A stretch of 64,000 bases of DNA from Verrucomicrobiaceae bacterium (lineage in GTDB: Bacteria; Verrucomicrobiota; Verrucomicrobiia; Verrucomicrobiales; Verrucomicrobiaceae): positions 62,001 through 126,000 of the forward strand of contig JAIXOU010000141.1 in assembly GCA_027486585.1 (NCBI GenBank). Reading direction: 5' to 3'. The position numbers and the translations under genes are program-made. Shown piece by piece: positions 51,337 to 59,662 of the stretch. The stretch's first letter is position 1, and each line of letters begins with the position of its first letter. Under the pieces are notes generated by a model. The model was given only the letters and a program-made list of their open reading frames with translations, had not been told where the DNA came from and ran no database searches.

Positions 51337-51951
51337 ATGATCGAAATCTCCAACGAACACTTCCGAATCGTCCTGACAGGTGGCCCTGGTGGCGGCAAAA
51401 CCACTGCTGCCGATCTTTTCCGCCGAGAGATGGGTGAAAGCGTGGTGCTGGTGCCAGAAGCGGCCACCATGGTCTTTTCAGGGGGCTTTCCGCGCGTGCA
51501 AGAGCCGCATGCCATTCATGCCGCACAGCGGGCGATTTACCATGTGCAGCGGAATCTAGAAGACGTGCAGGTCGCTCAGTATCCAGACCGCATTCTGCTC
51601 TGTGATCGGGGCACGGTGGATGGTGCTGCCTACTGGCCTGGGGAGCCGGAAGGCTTTTTCACGGAAATGGGAACGACCATGCAGAGTGAATTGGAGCGCT
51701 ACGATGGCGTCATCTTCTTTGAGAGCGCTGCTGTGGGTGGCCTGAGTATCGAGGGCGGGAACCCCATCCGCAATGAGTCGCTGAAGCAGGCCGTGGAGAT
51801 AGATCACAGGTTACGCTCGCTTTGGAGACAGCATCCACACTTTGTCTTGGTCCCGCATCATGCGTCTTTTTTGAAGAAGATCTCTTTTGGTCTGCTCGTG
51901 CTGGAAGAAATGGTCCGAGAGCTGAAGCATAAACAAGGGATGAAATCCTAG
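51337..51951 (+). CDS. P-loop AAA ATPase/kinase-like protein
   Basis: A 204-aa protein of the AAA_28/NadR-kinase-like group. Walker A is GGPGGGKTT (about residues 15-23). A Walker B-type ILLCDRGTVDGAAYWPGE follows, then LERYDGVIFFESAAVG. Such proteins phosphorylate small molecules or act as phosphotransferases; the substrate is unknown. No signal peptide. Confidence 0.78.
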   Translation: MIEISNEHFRIVLTGGPGGGKTTAADLFRREMGESVVLVPEAATMVFSGGFPRVQEPHAIHAAQRAIYHVQRNLEDVQVAQYPDRILLCDRGTVDGAAYWPGEPEGFFTEMGTTMQSELERYDGVIFFESAAVGGLSIEGGNPIRNESLKQAVEIDHRLRSLWRQHPHFVLVPHHASFLKKISFGLLVLEEMVRELKHKQGMKS

Positions 51952-52080
51952 CGTGAAGGGCTGAATGAAGACTAAAGTTCTGTCTCTCTGTCATTCAATG
52001 AACTTTTTGCTCTGCATTCGAAATTATAATTTCTAGACAGAAATAGCTTCGAGATTTAGCGTTAACAAGAGGCTAATTCT

Positions 52081-53052
52081 ATGAAAATTATATTTATTGC
52101 AACTTTTTGTCTGGGTATCGTCATGCAGTGCGCAGGTATCAACCAAGCGATGTCTAGCGATTCCAAAACAGATGGCCTACGCATCGGGAACGGGACGAAT
52201 CCTCTAAATGCGGCTTTGTTGAAAGCCGCAGAACAAGGAGATGAAAAGGCCGTTAAATTACTACTCCAACAGGGGGCAAACGTGGATGCGCAAAATTCTA
52301 AGGGATGGACGCCCTTGATTTTCGCAGGGCTCGCGGGGAACAAAAATATCGTCCATGCATTGATCGAAAAGGGTGCCGACGTGAATCGCAAATCCACGAC
52401 TGAAACTGGAAGCACCGTACTCTGTTTTGCCGTCGAAGGCGGCTCCTTGGAAGCGGTCAAGGATCTGCTGGATCATGGGGCAAACGTCAATGGTAAAAGT
52501 ACAAATGGAATGACGCCACTGGGCTACGCCGCAATCCATGGAAAAATCAAAGAGGCAAAATTTCTGATCGCCAACGGAGCTGATGTTAACCTCCTGGGCC
52601 TAGTTGATAGCCGAGGCGCAGAGTGGAGTCCCTTGACGAGTGCGGCCAAGGAGGAACACTTGGATATGCTTGAACTGCTCCTGAGCAACGGCGCAAACCT
52701 CGAAGCAACCAATAATGAGGGTGATACAGCCTTGATGATAACGGCGAAGGGGCCTCGACCAAAGTCGATCAAGTTTTTTATCTCCAAAGGCGCGAGAGTC
52801 AATGCCCGTGGACCACGCGGCCACACCGCATTGATTTATGCTGCCTACAATGGAATGACGGAAAATCTCAAACTTTTGCTCAGCTCCGGCGCAGATCCAT
52901 TCGCGACTGCTACCGACTCTAATAAACCGGGTGGATGGAGATATGGAGCTGTGCATTTGGCTAAACAACAAGGGCACCCTGAGGTTTTGGCTATTATTCG
53001 TGAGGCACAAACAAAACTGCGGTTACAAACTCAAAGAACGCTGGAACAATAA
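52081..53052 (+). CDS. Secreted ankyrin-repeat protein
   Basis: A 323-aa protein with a signal or lipoprotein peptide (MKIIFIATFCLGIVMQCAGI) and about seven ankyrin repeats from residue 37 to 310 (e.g. GDEKAVKLLLQQGANVDAQN, GWTPLIFAGLAGNKNIVHAL, GMTPLGYAAIHGKIKEAKFL). Ankyrin repeats mediate protein binding; periplasmic ones occur in predatory or host-associated bacteria, but nothing here fixes the role. A type B hairpin variant follows 29 bases after the stop. Confidence 0.88.
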   Translation: MKIIFIATFCLGIVMQCAGINQAMSSDSKTDGLRIGNGTNPLNAALLKAAEQGDEKAVKLLLQQGANVDAQNSKGWTPLIFAGLAGNKNIVHALIEKGADVNRKSTTETGSTVLCFAVEGGSLEAVKDLLDHGANVNGKSTNGMTPLGYAAIHGKIKEAKFLIANGADVNLLGLVDSRGAEWSPLTSAAKEEHLDMLELLLSNGANLEATNNEGDTALMITAKGPRPKSIKFFISKGARVNARGPRGHTALIYAAYNGMTENLKLLLSSGADPFATATDSNKPGGWRYGAVHLAKQQGHPEVLAIIREAQTKLRLQTQRTLEQ

Positions 53053-53080
53053 CCAACGGGTAGGGTATTCATCAAATAGA

Positions 53081-53112
53081 AGTGTGCTTTGAAAGTGCCT
53101 TCCCTCTATTTG
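53081..53112 (+). repeat. Type B repeat (degenerate)
   Basis: GAAGTGTGCTTTGAAAGTGC then CTTCCCTCTATTTGC, a diverged match to the type B consensus (AAAGTGCCTGTTCCTCTATTG). It lies 29 bases after the ankyrin gene stop. Confidence 0.5.
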
Positions 53113-53138
53113 CTAACAACAAAATCTAATCTCTGAGT

Positions 53139-53627
53139 TTGGATAGCAGCACCAATCAAAACTCCGTATGGGTGGATGGCTGCATGATCGAGCGTTGCCC
53201 CAAAATTTGGTTAAACTTGATGCCGACTGAGGGCGAGGATGTTCGATTTTGTGCAGCTTGCTGGAAGAAGGTTCACTTGGCCCATTCACCGGAACAACTT
53301 CACGACTTCGCCGAGAAGGATTTGTGCGTGGCCTACGAACACCCAAAGGGGAGCCTTCTGGGCCGCACGCGTCTGCCCAAGGTCCCGCTGGAACACTCGG
53401 ACCCCGAACTCTTCGCTGCCATTTTTCGCCAGAAAACGGGAGCGGCATCCACGGACGATCTGCGTTTCATCGCGATGCGCTTTCTGAAGCATCTGGATCG
53501 AAATGAATCTCTCCGATACCTTCGCCTCTTGATCGAGGCAGGCGGCAAAGCCGATGCCGAATTGATCATCAGTGCCAACAGACTCGGCATTGATGCGACA
53601 GACCCAGCCCCACCTGCTTCTGTGTAG
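53139..53627 (+). CDS. Hypothetical protein with CxxC motif
   Basis: A 162-aa protein, no signal peptide. The N-terminus CPKIWLNLMPTEGEDVRFCA then CWKKVHLAHSPEQL resembles small zinc-ribbon-like regions of uncharacterised proteins with a C-x-x-C pair; the remainder is alpha-helical (RFIAMRFLKHLDRNESLRYL). A start at 53184 (MIERCPKIW) is equally possible. Family not named. Confidence 0.55.
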   Translation: MDSSTNQNSVWVDGCMIERCPKIWLNLMPTEGEDVRFCAACWKKVHLAHSPEQLHDFAEKDLCVAYEHPKGSLLGRTRLPKVPLEHSDPELFAAIFRQKTGAASTDDLRFIAMRFLKHLDRNESLRYLRLLIEAGGKADAELIISANRLGIDATDPAPPASV

Positions 53628-53664
53628 GGCAGACAGCCAAACAGGCGCTTAAACGGACAACGGT

Positions 53665-53953
53665 ATGTATTACCAGAGCTACATTTCATTCGTTCAAAAT
53701 CCGACCAAGGAAGGCTGGCGCCGAAGGTCCATTTCACACACGAAGCAGTCGAGCAGCATGGCATGAGATTTCCGGTGCAGATTCCATGGTTTACTTTGGA
53801 AGATGTGGCCAGTGGCCAAAGCGTCTGGTGCCGCCGGGGCGATTGGCGAAAGGATGACCCACGTGTGTTTTATATTTCGAACCGTGGCGGTGTTGCCTTC
53901 GAAAAGCCGCTTAACCGAGTGCCATTCGTGTCTGTCCTTTTATTGAGGTTTTC
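53665..53953 (+). pseudogene. Frameshifted fragment of a paralogue of the protein at 55546-56895
   Basis: Reading MYYQSYISFVQ in one frame and SDQGRLAPKVHFTHEAVEQ then WFTLEDVASGQSVW and GDWRKDDPRVFYISNRGG in the next frame, this copies the N-terminus of the neighbouring protein (SENGKLRLRMDLVKKAD, FSLEEVLTGRMLWTREADWR, KGLFISDEGWSVL). It needs a frameshift near 53697 and ends at a type B element (53919), so it is a dead, truncated paralogue. Confidence 0.65.
53919..53953 (+). repeat. Type B repeat that ends the pseudogene
   Basis: GTGCCATTCGTGTCTGTCCT then TTTATTGAGGTTTT, the same end type as at 40607 and 43424. It cuts the pseudogene's homology to its paralogue. Confidence 0.7.
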
Positions 53954-53973
53954 AAACGTGACTGAAGGGCTGC

Positions 53974-55395
53974 TTAGCGGCCGATGAAGCTTTCCACGAT
54001 GGTTGCTTCTGCGACCTCGGAGGAGGCTTGACCGAAACCGTTGAGGAAGATGCCGGCGACTTCGCCCTCCTCATTGATCAGGGGTGCGCCACTGAAGCGT
54101 CTGGCCATCACCTCGGCACTGATCGCCACTCTGAAGCTGCCTAAGCTGGGGTCCACATGATTGACGCGACAGGTATAGACATTCTGTGGGTGCAGCGTGT
54201 CGTAGAAGGGCAGACCAAAGAGGTAAAGAACATCGCCTTCCGCAGCCTTGCGTTTGCTGATTCGGAGAGCTTTCACCGGCAGCGCCTCGACGCTGGAAGG
54301 ATGAAGGCGAACGGCGAGCGTCCCACCGCAGGTCTCGCTGCTCATGCCGCGCGCCAGCCCTTTGGCCGTGATGAACGTCTCCGGGGAGCGCGGTGGGAAT
54401 GCCTTCCATTGATGAAGCGCCCCATCCAGATCCTCCGCAAAGAGGGGCGGTTCGACACCAGCCTCCTCGCTGATGATGCGCTCAGCGGTGATGAGCCAGT
54501 AGCTGCCGTCGTTCGCCATCACGACAAAGCTGCTCCCTCCCGACATGCTTGTGTGGCCCTTGAAGGTGATCTCATTCGTCAGCAATACTTGAGGCCACTC
54601 GCTCACGGGCTTTTGCATCCAGGGCGCGCGAGCCGTTCGAGCGATCTGGGCACTTTTAGGCGTGCCATTTTCGTAAAGCGGCATGCTCCTAGCCACTTCA
54701 GCGAGCACTTCTTCTGTGGCTCCCATCTCACTGTCGAGAGCGGTGATCGTTGAATAGTCCCCACGCTTGGGTTTCACTGATACAGCTCGGTCGGACTCCT
54801 GGAGAGCCTTATTTTGAGGCTCTTCCATGGATGCCGAATTGAGCGCTTCGTTGAACTTCTTCATCGCCTCCTGCTGCGCCACGAAAGCTTGGTTTTGCTG
54901 CTCGTGGGCCCGCTGCCTCATGGCGAGAGCCTCTATGGCTGCTTCGCGTGACTCCTGGATCACCGTGTAACCGTAGGCAAGGGCCGCGAGCAGTAACAGC
55001 AGGGCGACCAATCTAATCCCGTGCTTCGAGTTCTTTTTCGTCTTCCTGGGCGCGTAGGGTCTTGCTTCAGGATACTTCCTATAAGAACCCGTAGGTTCGT
55101 AGCCTGCGTTGTTCGTCATCGTGCCCATCTGCGGATTCATCGGCATCGGCTCGGCTTGACGCATGGGAGCTGCCGACAGCGGAGGTGGTGGTGGAGCAGC
55201 CTCGACAGGCAAGCCAACCGCTGCCACCGCCCCAGTGACCGAGGGAAAGGGAGCTGTGATCGTCTGCCAACACTGCGGGCACGGACCCGTCACACCCGCT
55301 AAGTTGGCCGGGACCGTCATGACAAAGTGGCAGAACCCGCATGAGAACGTGATCGTGTTGTCGAAGGTCAGTCTGTTCTGTGCATCCAGGTTCAT
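53974..55395 (-). CDS. Zinc ribbon, membrane-anchored protein with trypsin-like domain lacking the histidine
   Basis: A 473-aa protein from the start MNLDAQNRLTF at 55395, chosen because the upstream frame extends without plausible coding. Order: a Cys4 zinc ribbon (CGFCHF, CPQC; residues 18-45), a Pro/Met-rich linker, one membrane helix (LVALLLLLAALAYGYTVI, about residue 133), a coiled-coil stretch, and a C-terminal trypsin-like beta barrel. There the expected catalytic histidine region TAAH reads TAER (R306), while the serine region FSGAP (S435) is kept. It looks like a pseudo-protease or a binding domain. Confidence 0.65.
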   Translation of the reverse strand: MNLDAQNRLTFDNTITFSCGFCHFVMTVPANLAGVTGPCPQCWQTITAPFPSVTGAVAAVGLPVEAAPPPPPLSAAPMRQAEPMPMNPQMGTMTNNAGYEPTGSYRKYPEARPYAPRKTKKNSKHGIRLVALLLLLAALAYGYTVIQESREAAIEALAMRQRAHEQQNQAFVAQQEAMKKFNEALNSASMEEPQNKALQESDRAVSVKPKRGDYSTITALDSEMGATEEVLAEVARSMPLYENGTPKSAQIARTARAPWMQKPVSEWPQVLLTNEITFKGHTSMSGGSSFVVMANDGSYWLITAERIISEEAGVEPPLFAEDLDGALHQWKAFPPRSPETFITAKGLARGMSSETCGGTLAVRLHPSSVEALPVKALRISKRKAAEGDVLYLFGLPFYDTLHPQNVYTCRVNHVDPSLGSFRVAISAEVMARRFSGAPLINEEGEVAGIFLNGFGQASSEVAEATIVESFIGR

Positions 55396-55545
55396 AGCGG
55401 GAGTGATCAAGAAACTAAGAAGCCTATGACCCATCGTCGCAACCCTTCTTGTGGAGGCATGGTTAGACAAGGCGTGGGTATCACATTCAGGCGTGGAGGG
55501 CAAAGTGCCCGTTACCCTGTGGCTAGGGGCCTTCGAAAAGATGCT

Positions 55546-56895
55546 TTACATCGGGTGATCTTCTTCACGCATCCGCCGGTAAGCTTCGGTCCATTCAAGT
55601 CGGGTCACCGACACGAGTTCAGGAGAGCATTTATCTGCGGTCATGAATCGAAAGGAATGGCTTGAAGGTCGAGCATTGGAGATGCGGGCAGGTTCACGCA
55701 GTGATTTTCTCCAAAGCACTCTCCACGAGACTAGAACTCCATCCGCACCAAGTTCATCAAAGTCCCATCGCTCGTAGTCGAACTCGTCGTCGCTGGGAAT
55801 CGAATCACCGAGATACCATGATTCTAGGATGGCGTCTGGGGCTCCCGTCCGGCGAAGGACTTCGTGTGGCTTCATGTCTGGCTTCAACGTCTCCAGCATT
55901 TGCATGCGATTAGGAACGCAGTCTGGCAACTCGAGAAATAAAGAGCCTCTGCCGCCTTCGGACTGTGAAAAATAGTTGATCGCATGACCCTTGGATTTAA
56001 GCCCAACGGCGAGCATGGCCAAGTGGATCCATTTCCTGACCTGATCACATTGGAACTCGTCATATTTCCGCACTTGGGCCACCCGTATGGATCCCTCATA
56101 CAGCGGGCCTTGAAAGTCCTGCAGTGCGATCAGGTGCTCGGCCGCCTCCCTGACGCGGTCCTGACGGATGATCTGCAAAGCGATTTCCAAATCATCGTAA
56201 AGTCTGTCCATCTCCGGTGGTGACAAGACAATCCCATCACGATTCTCGATGGCAGTCTCCAGTTCCACCCGTAGGAGGGCAACTTGATCTAGAACTCCCA
56301 AGGCCCACTTTTGATCACTGGGCCGCAGCAGTGCAGACAGCGCAGGTAAAGCCTCTTCTTCTTTAACCACACGTGCCGCAGACAGATCAAGCACCAAGTA
56401 ACGCCCCCACGCCGTCCGGCAGACAAAGAATCTTTCCGACCCAACATTCACGAAGCGTGTCCGCGCATTCATCGTCCAAAAAGTGCCCGCCGTCGTTACC
56501 CGAACATGCTCGTCGGCCCACACTTCCCAGACACCTTTCCGGAGCGGAGGACGCTCGGGTCGAAAGCTCAAGGCATGACGGATGCCCACCATGAAAACCT
56601 CATCGCCATCGGGCGAGATGACGTGCAAACGCGGGCAGTCGCGACCGAGGTGCAGCACAGACCACCCCTCGTCAGAGATAAAAAGACCTTTGGTAAAATC
56701 CACGCGCCAGTCTGCCTCGCGAGTCCAAAGCATTCTGCCAGTGAGCACCTCTTCGAGTGAGAAAACGGGCTGCTTCCGGGGCAAAGCATCACTCGATGAA
56801 GCGTCCGCCTTTTTAACAAGATCCATCCTCAGGCGCAGCTTGCCGTTCTCTGAAGTGACGAAAAAGGATTGGGTGTTAAACAGAGGCCCGCTCAT
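55546..56895 (-). CDS. Hypothetical protein with a paralogous fragment nearby
   Basis: A 449-aa protein, no signal peptide. The first 150 residues are beta-rich with a WD/YncE-like look (RLHVISPDGDEVFMVG), the middle is helical (LLRVELETAIENRDGIVLSP), and the end carries several Trp and acidic residues (YERWDFDELGADGVLVSWRV). I do not recognise a family. A frameshifted fragment of a relative lies at 53665. Confidence 0.6.
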   Translation of the reverse strand: MSGPLFNTQSFFVTSENGKLRLRMDLVKKADASSSDALPRKQPVFSLEEVLTGRMLWTREADWRVDFTKGLFISDEGWSVLHLGRDCPRLHVISPDGDEVFMVGIRHALSFRPERPPLRKGVWEVWADEHVRVTTAGTFWTMNARTRFVNVGSERFFVCRTAWGRYLVLDLSAARVVKEEEALPALSALLRPSDQKWALGVLDQVALLRVELETAIENRDGIVLSPPEMDRLYDDLEIALQIIRQDRVREAAEHLIALQDFQGPLYEGSIRVAQVRKYDEFQCDQVRKWIHLAMLAVGLKSKGHAINYFSQSEGGRGSLFLELPDCVPNRMQMLETLKPDMKPHEVLRRTGAPDAILESWYLGDSIPSDDEFDYERWDFDELGADGVLVSWRVLWRKSLREPARISNARPSSHSFRFMTADKCSPELVSVTRLEWTEAYRRMREEDHPM

Positions 56896-57138
56896 AATAA
56901 AGGTTGGTATTGAGCAATACGGTGTCTGGCAATATGAAGAAGGGAAATCAAGGGTTCCAGAGGTATCCCTTGGATAAAATGTGGTTTGCTAGGTCGGCGG
57001 TGTCATGAGCACACGACCCCATAAACTACCATATATTGTCAACGAAGACCCTACCAATATTGGAATCGAGACGCCGCCAATGGTGGCTAGCAGGAAGTCG
57101 CAGTAGAGATTCGTGAAAAGGTCAGGTTAGAATCATCC

Positions 57139-57966
57139 TCAGTTTCCAAAAGCTCTTGCTCCATCTCGGAGGTAGTTTTCAGAGACTCGCGCTTGGCGTC
57201 TTTCGGATTCATTTTCTTCATAGCAGGCCATGCCAATGACACCTACGTTTCTGGCACCTTTTTCGCCAAAGGTCGTAGCGGCTTTCGAGTTGGCGACACT
57301 TCCGAAACTTAACTCACGTAGTTTGCCGCCCGATTTCATGCCACTGATGGTGACGGTGGTTTTGGCAGGGATCACATAGCCTCGTTTTCTGCTAGAGGCT
57401 GGCTGACCATCGAGCACATCTAAGCCGTCAATGGAGGTGACGACTTCAATGCGTTGTTTCATTAGGTTTTCCAATTGGAGCACATATCGTTGGCCAGATT
57501 TGCCAATGACGAAAATCTTTCCGCCTGCGTTGTAATAATCCAAAGCGTCTCCATAGCCCCAATAGGCTTTACGCACTGTGACTTTGAGTTTGCCAGGTAT
57601 GAGAGTGAAGTCGCCCCCGTGCTTATTCGCACGACCAGACATTTCTGCCATTAAACGCGCTCCTTCTTCGTCATTGTAATGAAACGCCGCCACTGCGTCT
57701 GGTTCACCATGAGGCTTTCGATAAAAATGAACACTTGATGTGGTGTCATGGATTTCATGGCCTAATTGTGTTCCTAGCCCAGGCCTCTCTTCTATCCGAC
57801 GGGCATTGGCAGAATTGGCGACACTTCCTTCTGCCGCACGTGATTGGGGCGGTGCATAAGAGTATCTCACCGTGCTTGTGCACTGACTTAAAGTGACTGC
57901 GGCAATAACTCCAGTTAGGATGGAAGTTAGTAGGGGGTGGCTATTTGTTTTGAAGGAAGTGTCCAT
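57139..57966 (-). CDS. Putative BlaI-controlled lipoprotein
   Basis: A 275-aa protein starting MDTSFKTNSHPLL at 57966; the frame extends upstream into the divergent regulator but without a plausible start. It has a lipobox-like signal (GVIAAVTLSQCTST, C29; the Gln at -1 is not optimal). The remainder is not recognised, with an SH3-like or beta-rich middle (AYWGYGDALDYYNAGGKIFV) and YVIPAKTTVTISGMKSGGKL. Its start codon lies 2 bases from a BlaI-type dyad, so it is probably the regulated target. It is not a beta-lactamase. Confidence 0.7.
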   Translation of the reverse strand: MDTSFKTNSHPLLTSILTGVIAAVTLSQCTSTVRYSYAPPQSRAAEGSVANSANARRIEERPGLGTQLGHEIHDTTSSVHFYRKPHGEPDAVAAFHYNDEEGARLMAEMSGRANKHGGDFTLIPGKLKVTVRKAYWGYGDALDYYNAGGKIFVIGKSGQRYVLQLENLMKQRIEVVTSIDGLDVLDGQPASSRKRGYVIPAKTTVTISGMKSGGKLRELSFGSVANSKAATTFGEKGARNVGVIGMACYEENESERRQARVSENYLRDGARAFGN

Positions 57967-57967
57967 A

Positions 57968-57983
57968 TGCAGATTTTTCTGCA
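57968..57983. promoter_or_regulatory. Operator dyad 1 of the BlaI-type regulator
   Basis: TGCAGATTTTTCTGCA is an inverted repeat with TGCAGA/TCTGCA half sites and four T in between. It overlaps the region where the lipoprotein -10 box (AAAAAT at 57978-57973, minus strand, 17 bases from a TTGACA at 58001-57996) would be. Binding would block that promoter. Confidence 0.6.
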
Positions 57984-58008
57984 TATAATGTAGCGTGTCA
58001 AACACTAG

Positions 58009-58024
58009 TGCAGTTTTTTCTGCA
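58009..58024. promoter_or_regulatory. Operator dyad 2 of the BlaI-type regulator
   Basis: TGCAGTTTTTTCTGCA is an inverted repeat (TGCAG/CTGCA) whose centre is 41 bases from that of dyad 1. Two spaced dyads are typical for BlaI/MecI dimers in a divergent intergenic region. A TATAAT sequence lies at 57984-57989 on the plus strand between the two sites. Confidence 0.6.
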
Positions 58025-58065
58025 TTTGGCCGTTGCGTGTTGATGGAATTGTTGAATGGTAGCTC

Positions 58066-58461
58066 GTGGCACGGACTCAACACGATCCTCTTTCTAAAAA
58101 AGAACGCCAAGCGATGGACCTTATCTATCGCTTGGGAGAGGCCACAGCGGCACAAGTTCAAGCCGGAATGGATGATCAGCCAAATTACTCCGCTGTCCGG
58201 GCCCTTCTGGGTGTGCTCGTGGATAAAGGTCACGTCAAGGTCGCGAAAGTTGAGGGTGCTCGGCATTATGTTTACTCGGCGAAGGAGCCCCTGAAAAAGG
58301 CCAGTAAAGGTGCGCTCATGCGTCTGCTGGCGACATTTTTTGATGACTCTCCTACGGCGCTTGTCGCTAATCTTTTGGATCCAACCGAACGCAAACTGAA
58401 GCCTGCGGATTTAGATCATATTCAGAGTCTAATCGACTCTCACCGTCAGTCGATCAACTAG
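58066..58461 (+). CDS. BlaI/MecI-family transcriptional repressor
   Basis: A 131-aa winged-helix repressor with a GTG start (an in-frame TAG at 58060 excludes a longer version). LSKKERQAMDLIYRLGEATA, VQAGMDDQPNYSAVRALLGVLVDKGHVKV and ARHYVYSAKEPLKKASKGAL are the BlaI pattern. In BlaI systems a membrane peptidase cuts the repressor. Followed by the M56 peptidase gene after 11 bases. Confidence 0.88.
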   Translation: MARTQHDPLSKKERQAMDLIYRLGEATAAQVQAGMDDQPNYSAVRALLGVLVDKGHVKVAKVEGARHYVYSAKEPLKKASKGALMRLLATFFDDSPTALVANLLDPTERKLKPADLDHIQSLIDSHRQSIN

Positions 58462-58472
58462 CCCCTCTACGG

Positions 58473-59456
58473 ATGCTCTGGTATATCCTTTCTTCTTCAT
58501 TGCTGATGACTAGCGCACTGCTGGTGCCATCACGTCTCATTTCGTTCAGACGCCGTGCTTTGGAATGGTCTGTCATAGGAATTGTTTCTCTGCCTTGGCT
58601 CAGCCACTGCCTGCCAGAGTTGACGATTCAAATGGAGCCAACAGTGAACGCAGTAGCTTCCTGGACACCTCCGTTTTTTCTCATTCTCTGGACCCTTGGC
58701 GTTTTGATTGGACTAACAAAGGGCGTAAAACAGTATCAGCAGCTCATTCATTTAAAGGAACAGGCCAGACCACTAGAGCCAGGTGAATTGGACTGCATAC
58801 GCCAAATGCTGCAGCTAGATGAGCACACCATTAGCAGTCGCATTCTGGTCAATCAACGGATCAATACGCCGATGGCACTTCCGAGCAGTCCTGGTAGCGT
58901 TTTGCTACCTGAGAAATGGCGTCATTGGTCGCCCACTCTCCAAAAGGCGGTGCTCAAACACGAATGGCATCATGTTCAGCAACATGACGCGTTGTTGGGG
59001 TGCTTCATGCGCGTTTTCCTCATCCTTTTTTGGTTTAATCCAATCGCCTGGCTGCTAGTATCTTCTTGGGTAGCAACCTGTGAGCATGAGGCTGATCTAG
59101 CAGCCATTTCCGATGAAGGGCCAGTTTCCTATGCCAATGAGCTTCTCGCCTTTGCTAGGGAGCAGTCGCTGCATGACTCGGCGGGATCTCATGATCTGTG
59201 TGTGCCTGCATTCACGCGCTCAAAGTTAGCTGTCCGAATCGAACTCCTGCTGGCGAAGGGCTGCTGTAGTCGCCAGGATCATTGGATAGGTGGATTAAGT
59301 ATCATGGCGCTGATTTTGGGTTTACTCGGCTGTGCTTGGTTTGGCCGCCCTGTCACTTTTTCAGATCAAATGCATGAAGAAGCTGTGACAAGGCTCTCGG
59401 CAAATGCTTTCCCCTCAGATGCAGGTTTATCCGAGACTCGTGCATGGCGTGAATAG
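58473..59456 (+). CDS. M56-family membrane metallopeptidase (BlaR1-like)
   Basis: A 327-aa inner-membrane protein with several helices (WYILSSSLLMTSALLVPSRL; FFLILWTLGVLIGL; FLILFWFNPIAWLLV; GGLSIMALILGLLGCAWF). The zinc motif HExxH is H163-EWHH in LKHEWHHVQQHDALLG and a further glutamate lies in CEHEADLAAI. It should cleave the BlaI-type repressor when stimulated. The C-terminal sensor domain of BlaR1 (penicillin-binding, SxxK) is missing: the protein ends shortly after the last helix. Confidence 0.88.
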   Translation: MLWYILSSSLLMTSALLVPSRLISFRRRALEWSVIGIVSLPWLSHCLPELTIQMEPTVNAVASWTPPFFLILWTLGVLIGLTKGVKQYQQLIHLKEQARPLEPGELDCIRQMLQLDEHTISSRILVNQRINTPMALPSSPGSVLLPEKWRHWSPTLQKAVLKHEWHHVQQHDALLGCFMRVFLILFWFNPIAWLLVSSWVATCEHEADLAAISDEGPVSYANELLAFAREQSLHDSAGSHDLCVPAFTRSKLAVRIELLLAKGCCSRQDHWIGGLSIMALILGLLGCAWFGRPVTFSDQMHEEAVTRLSANAFPSDAGLSETRAWRE

Positions 59457-59662
59457 CCAAGTCGTGAGAAATACGATGGCAAAACAAACCGCCACTTTTT
59501 TCAGTGCCAGGGTAAGAGAATGCATAGGAATAAGGGTCAATTTTGTACTGCATCCGACAATCCAAGCATGAAGTCGGTTGAAATCGTCGTTTATTGTCAG
59601 CTCTGGGCTTGATGAATGGATCATTGTCCCAGATGGTTTTCAGACGATTCCACCAACCCACC

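Noticed and set aside
57005-57106. 33-codon frame (MSTRPHKLPYIVNEDPTNIG...) between two genes
   Set aside because: No start signal, no hydrophobic or domain feature and no other support; it may be chance.
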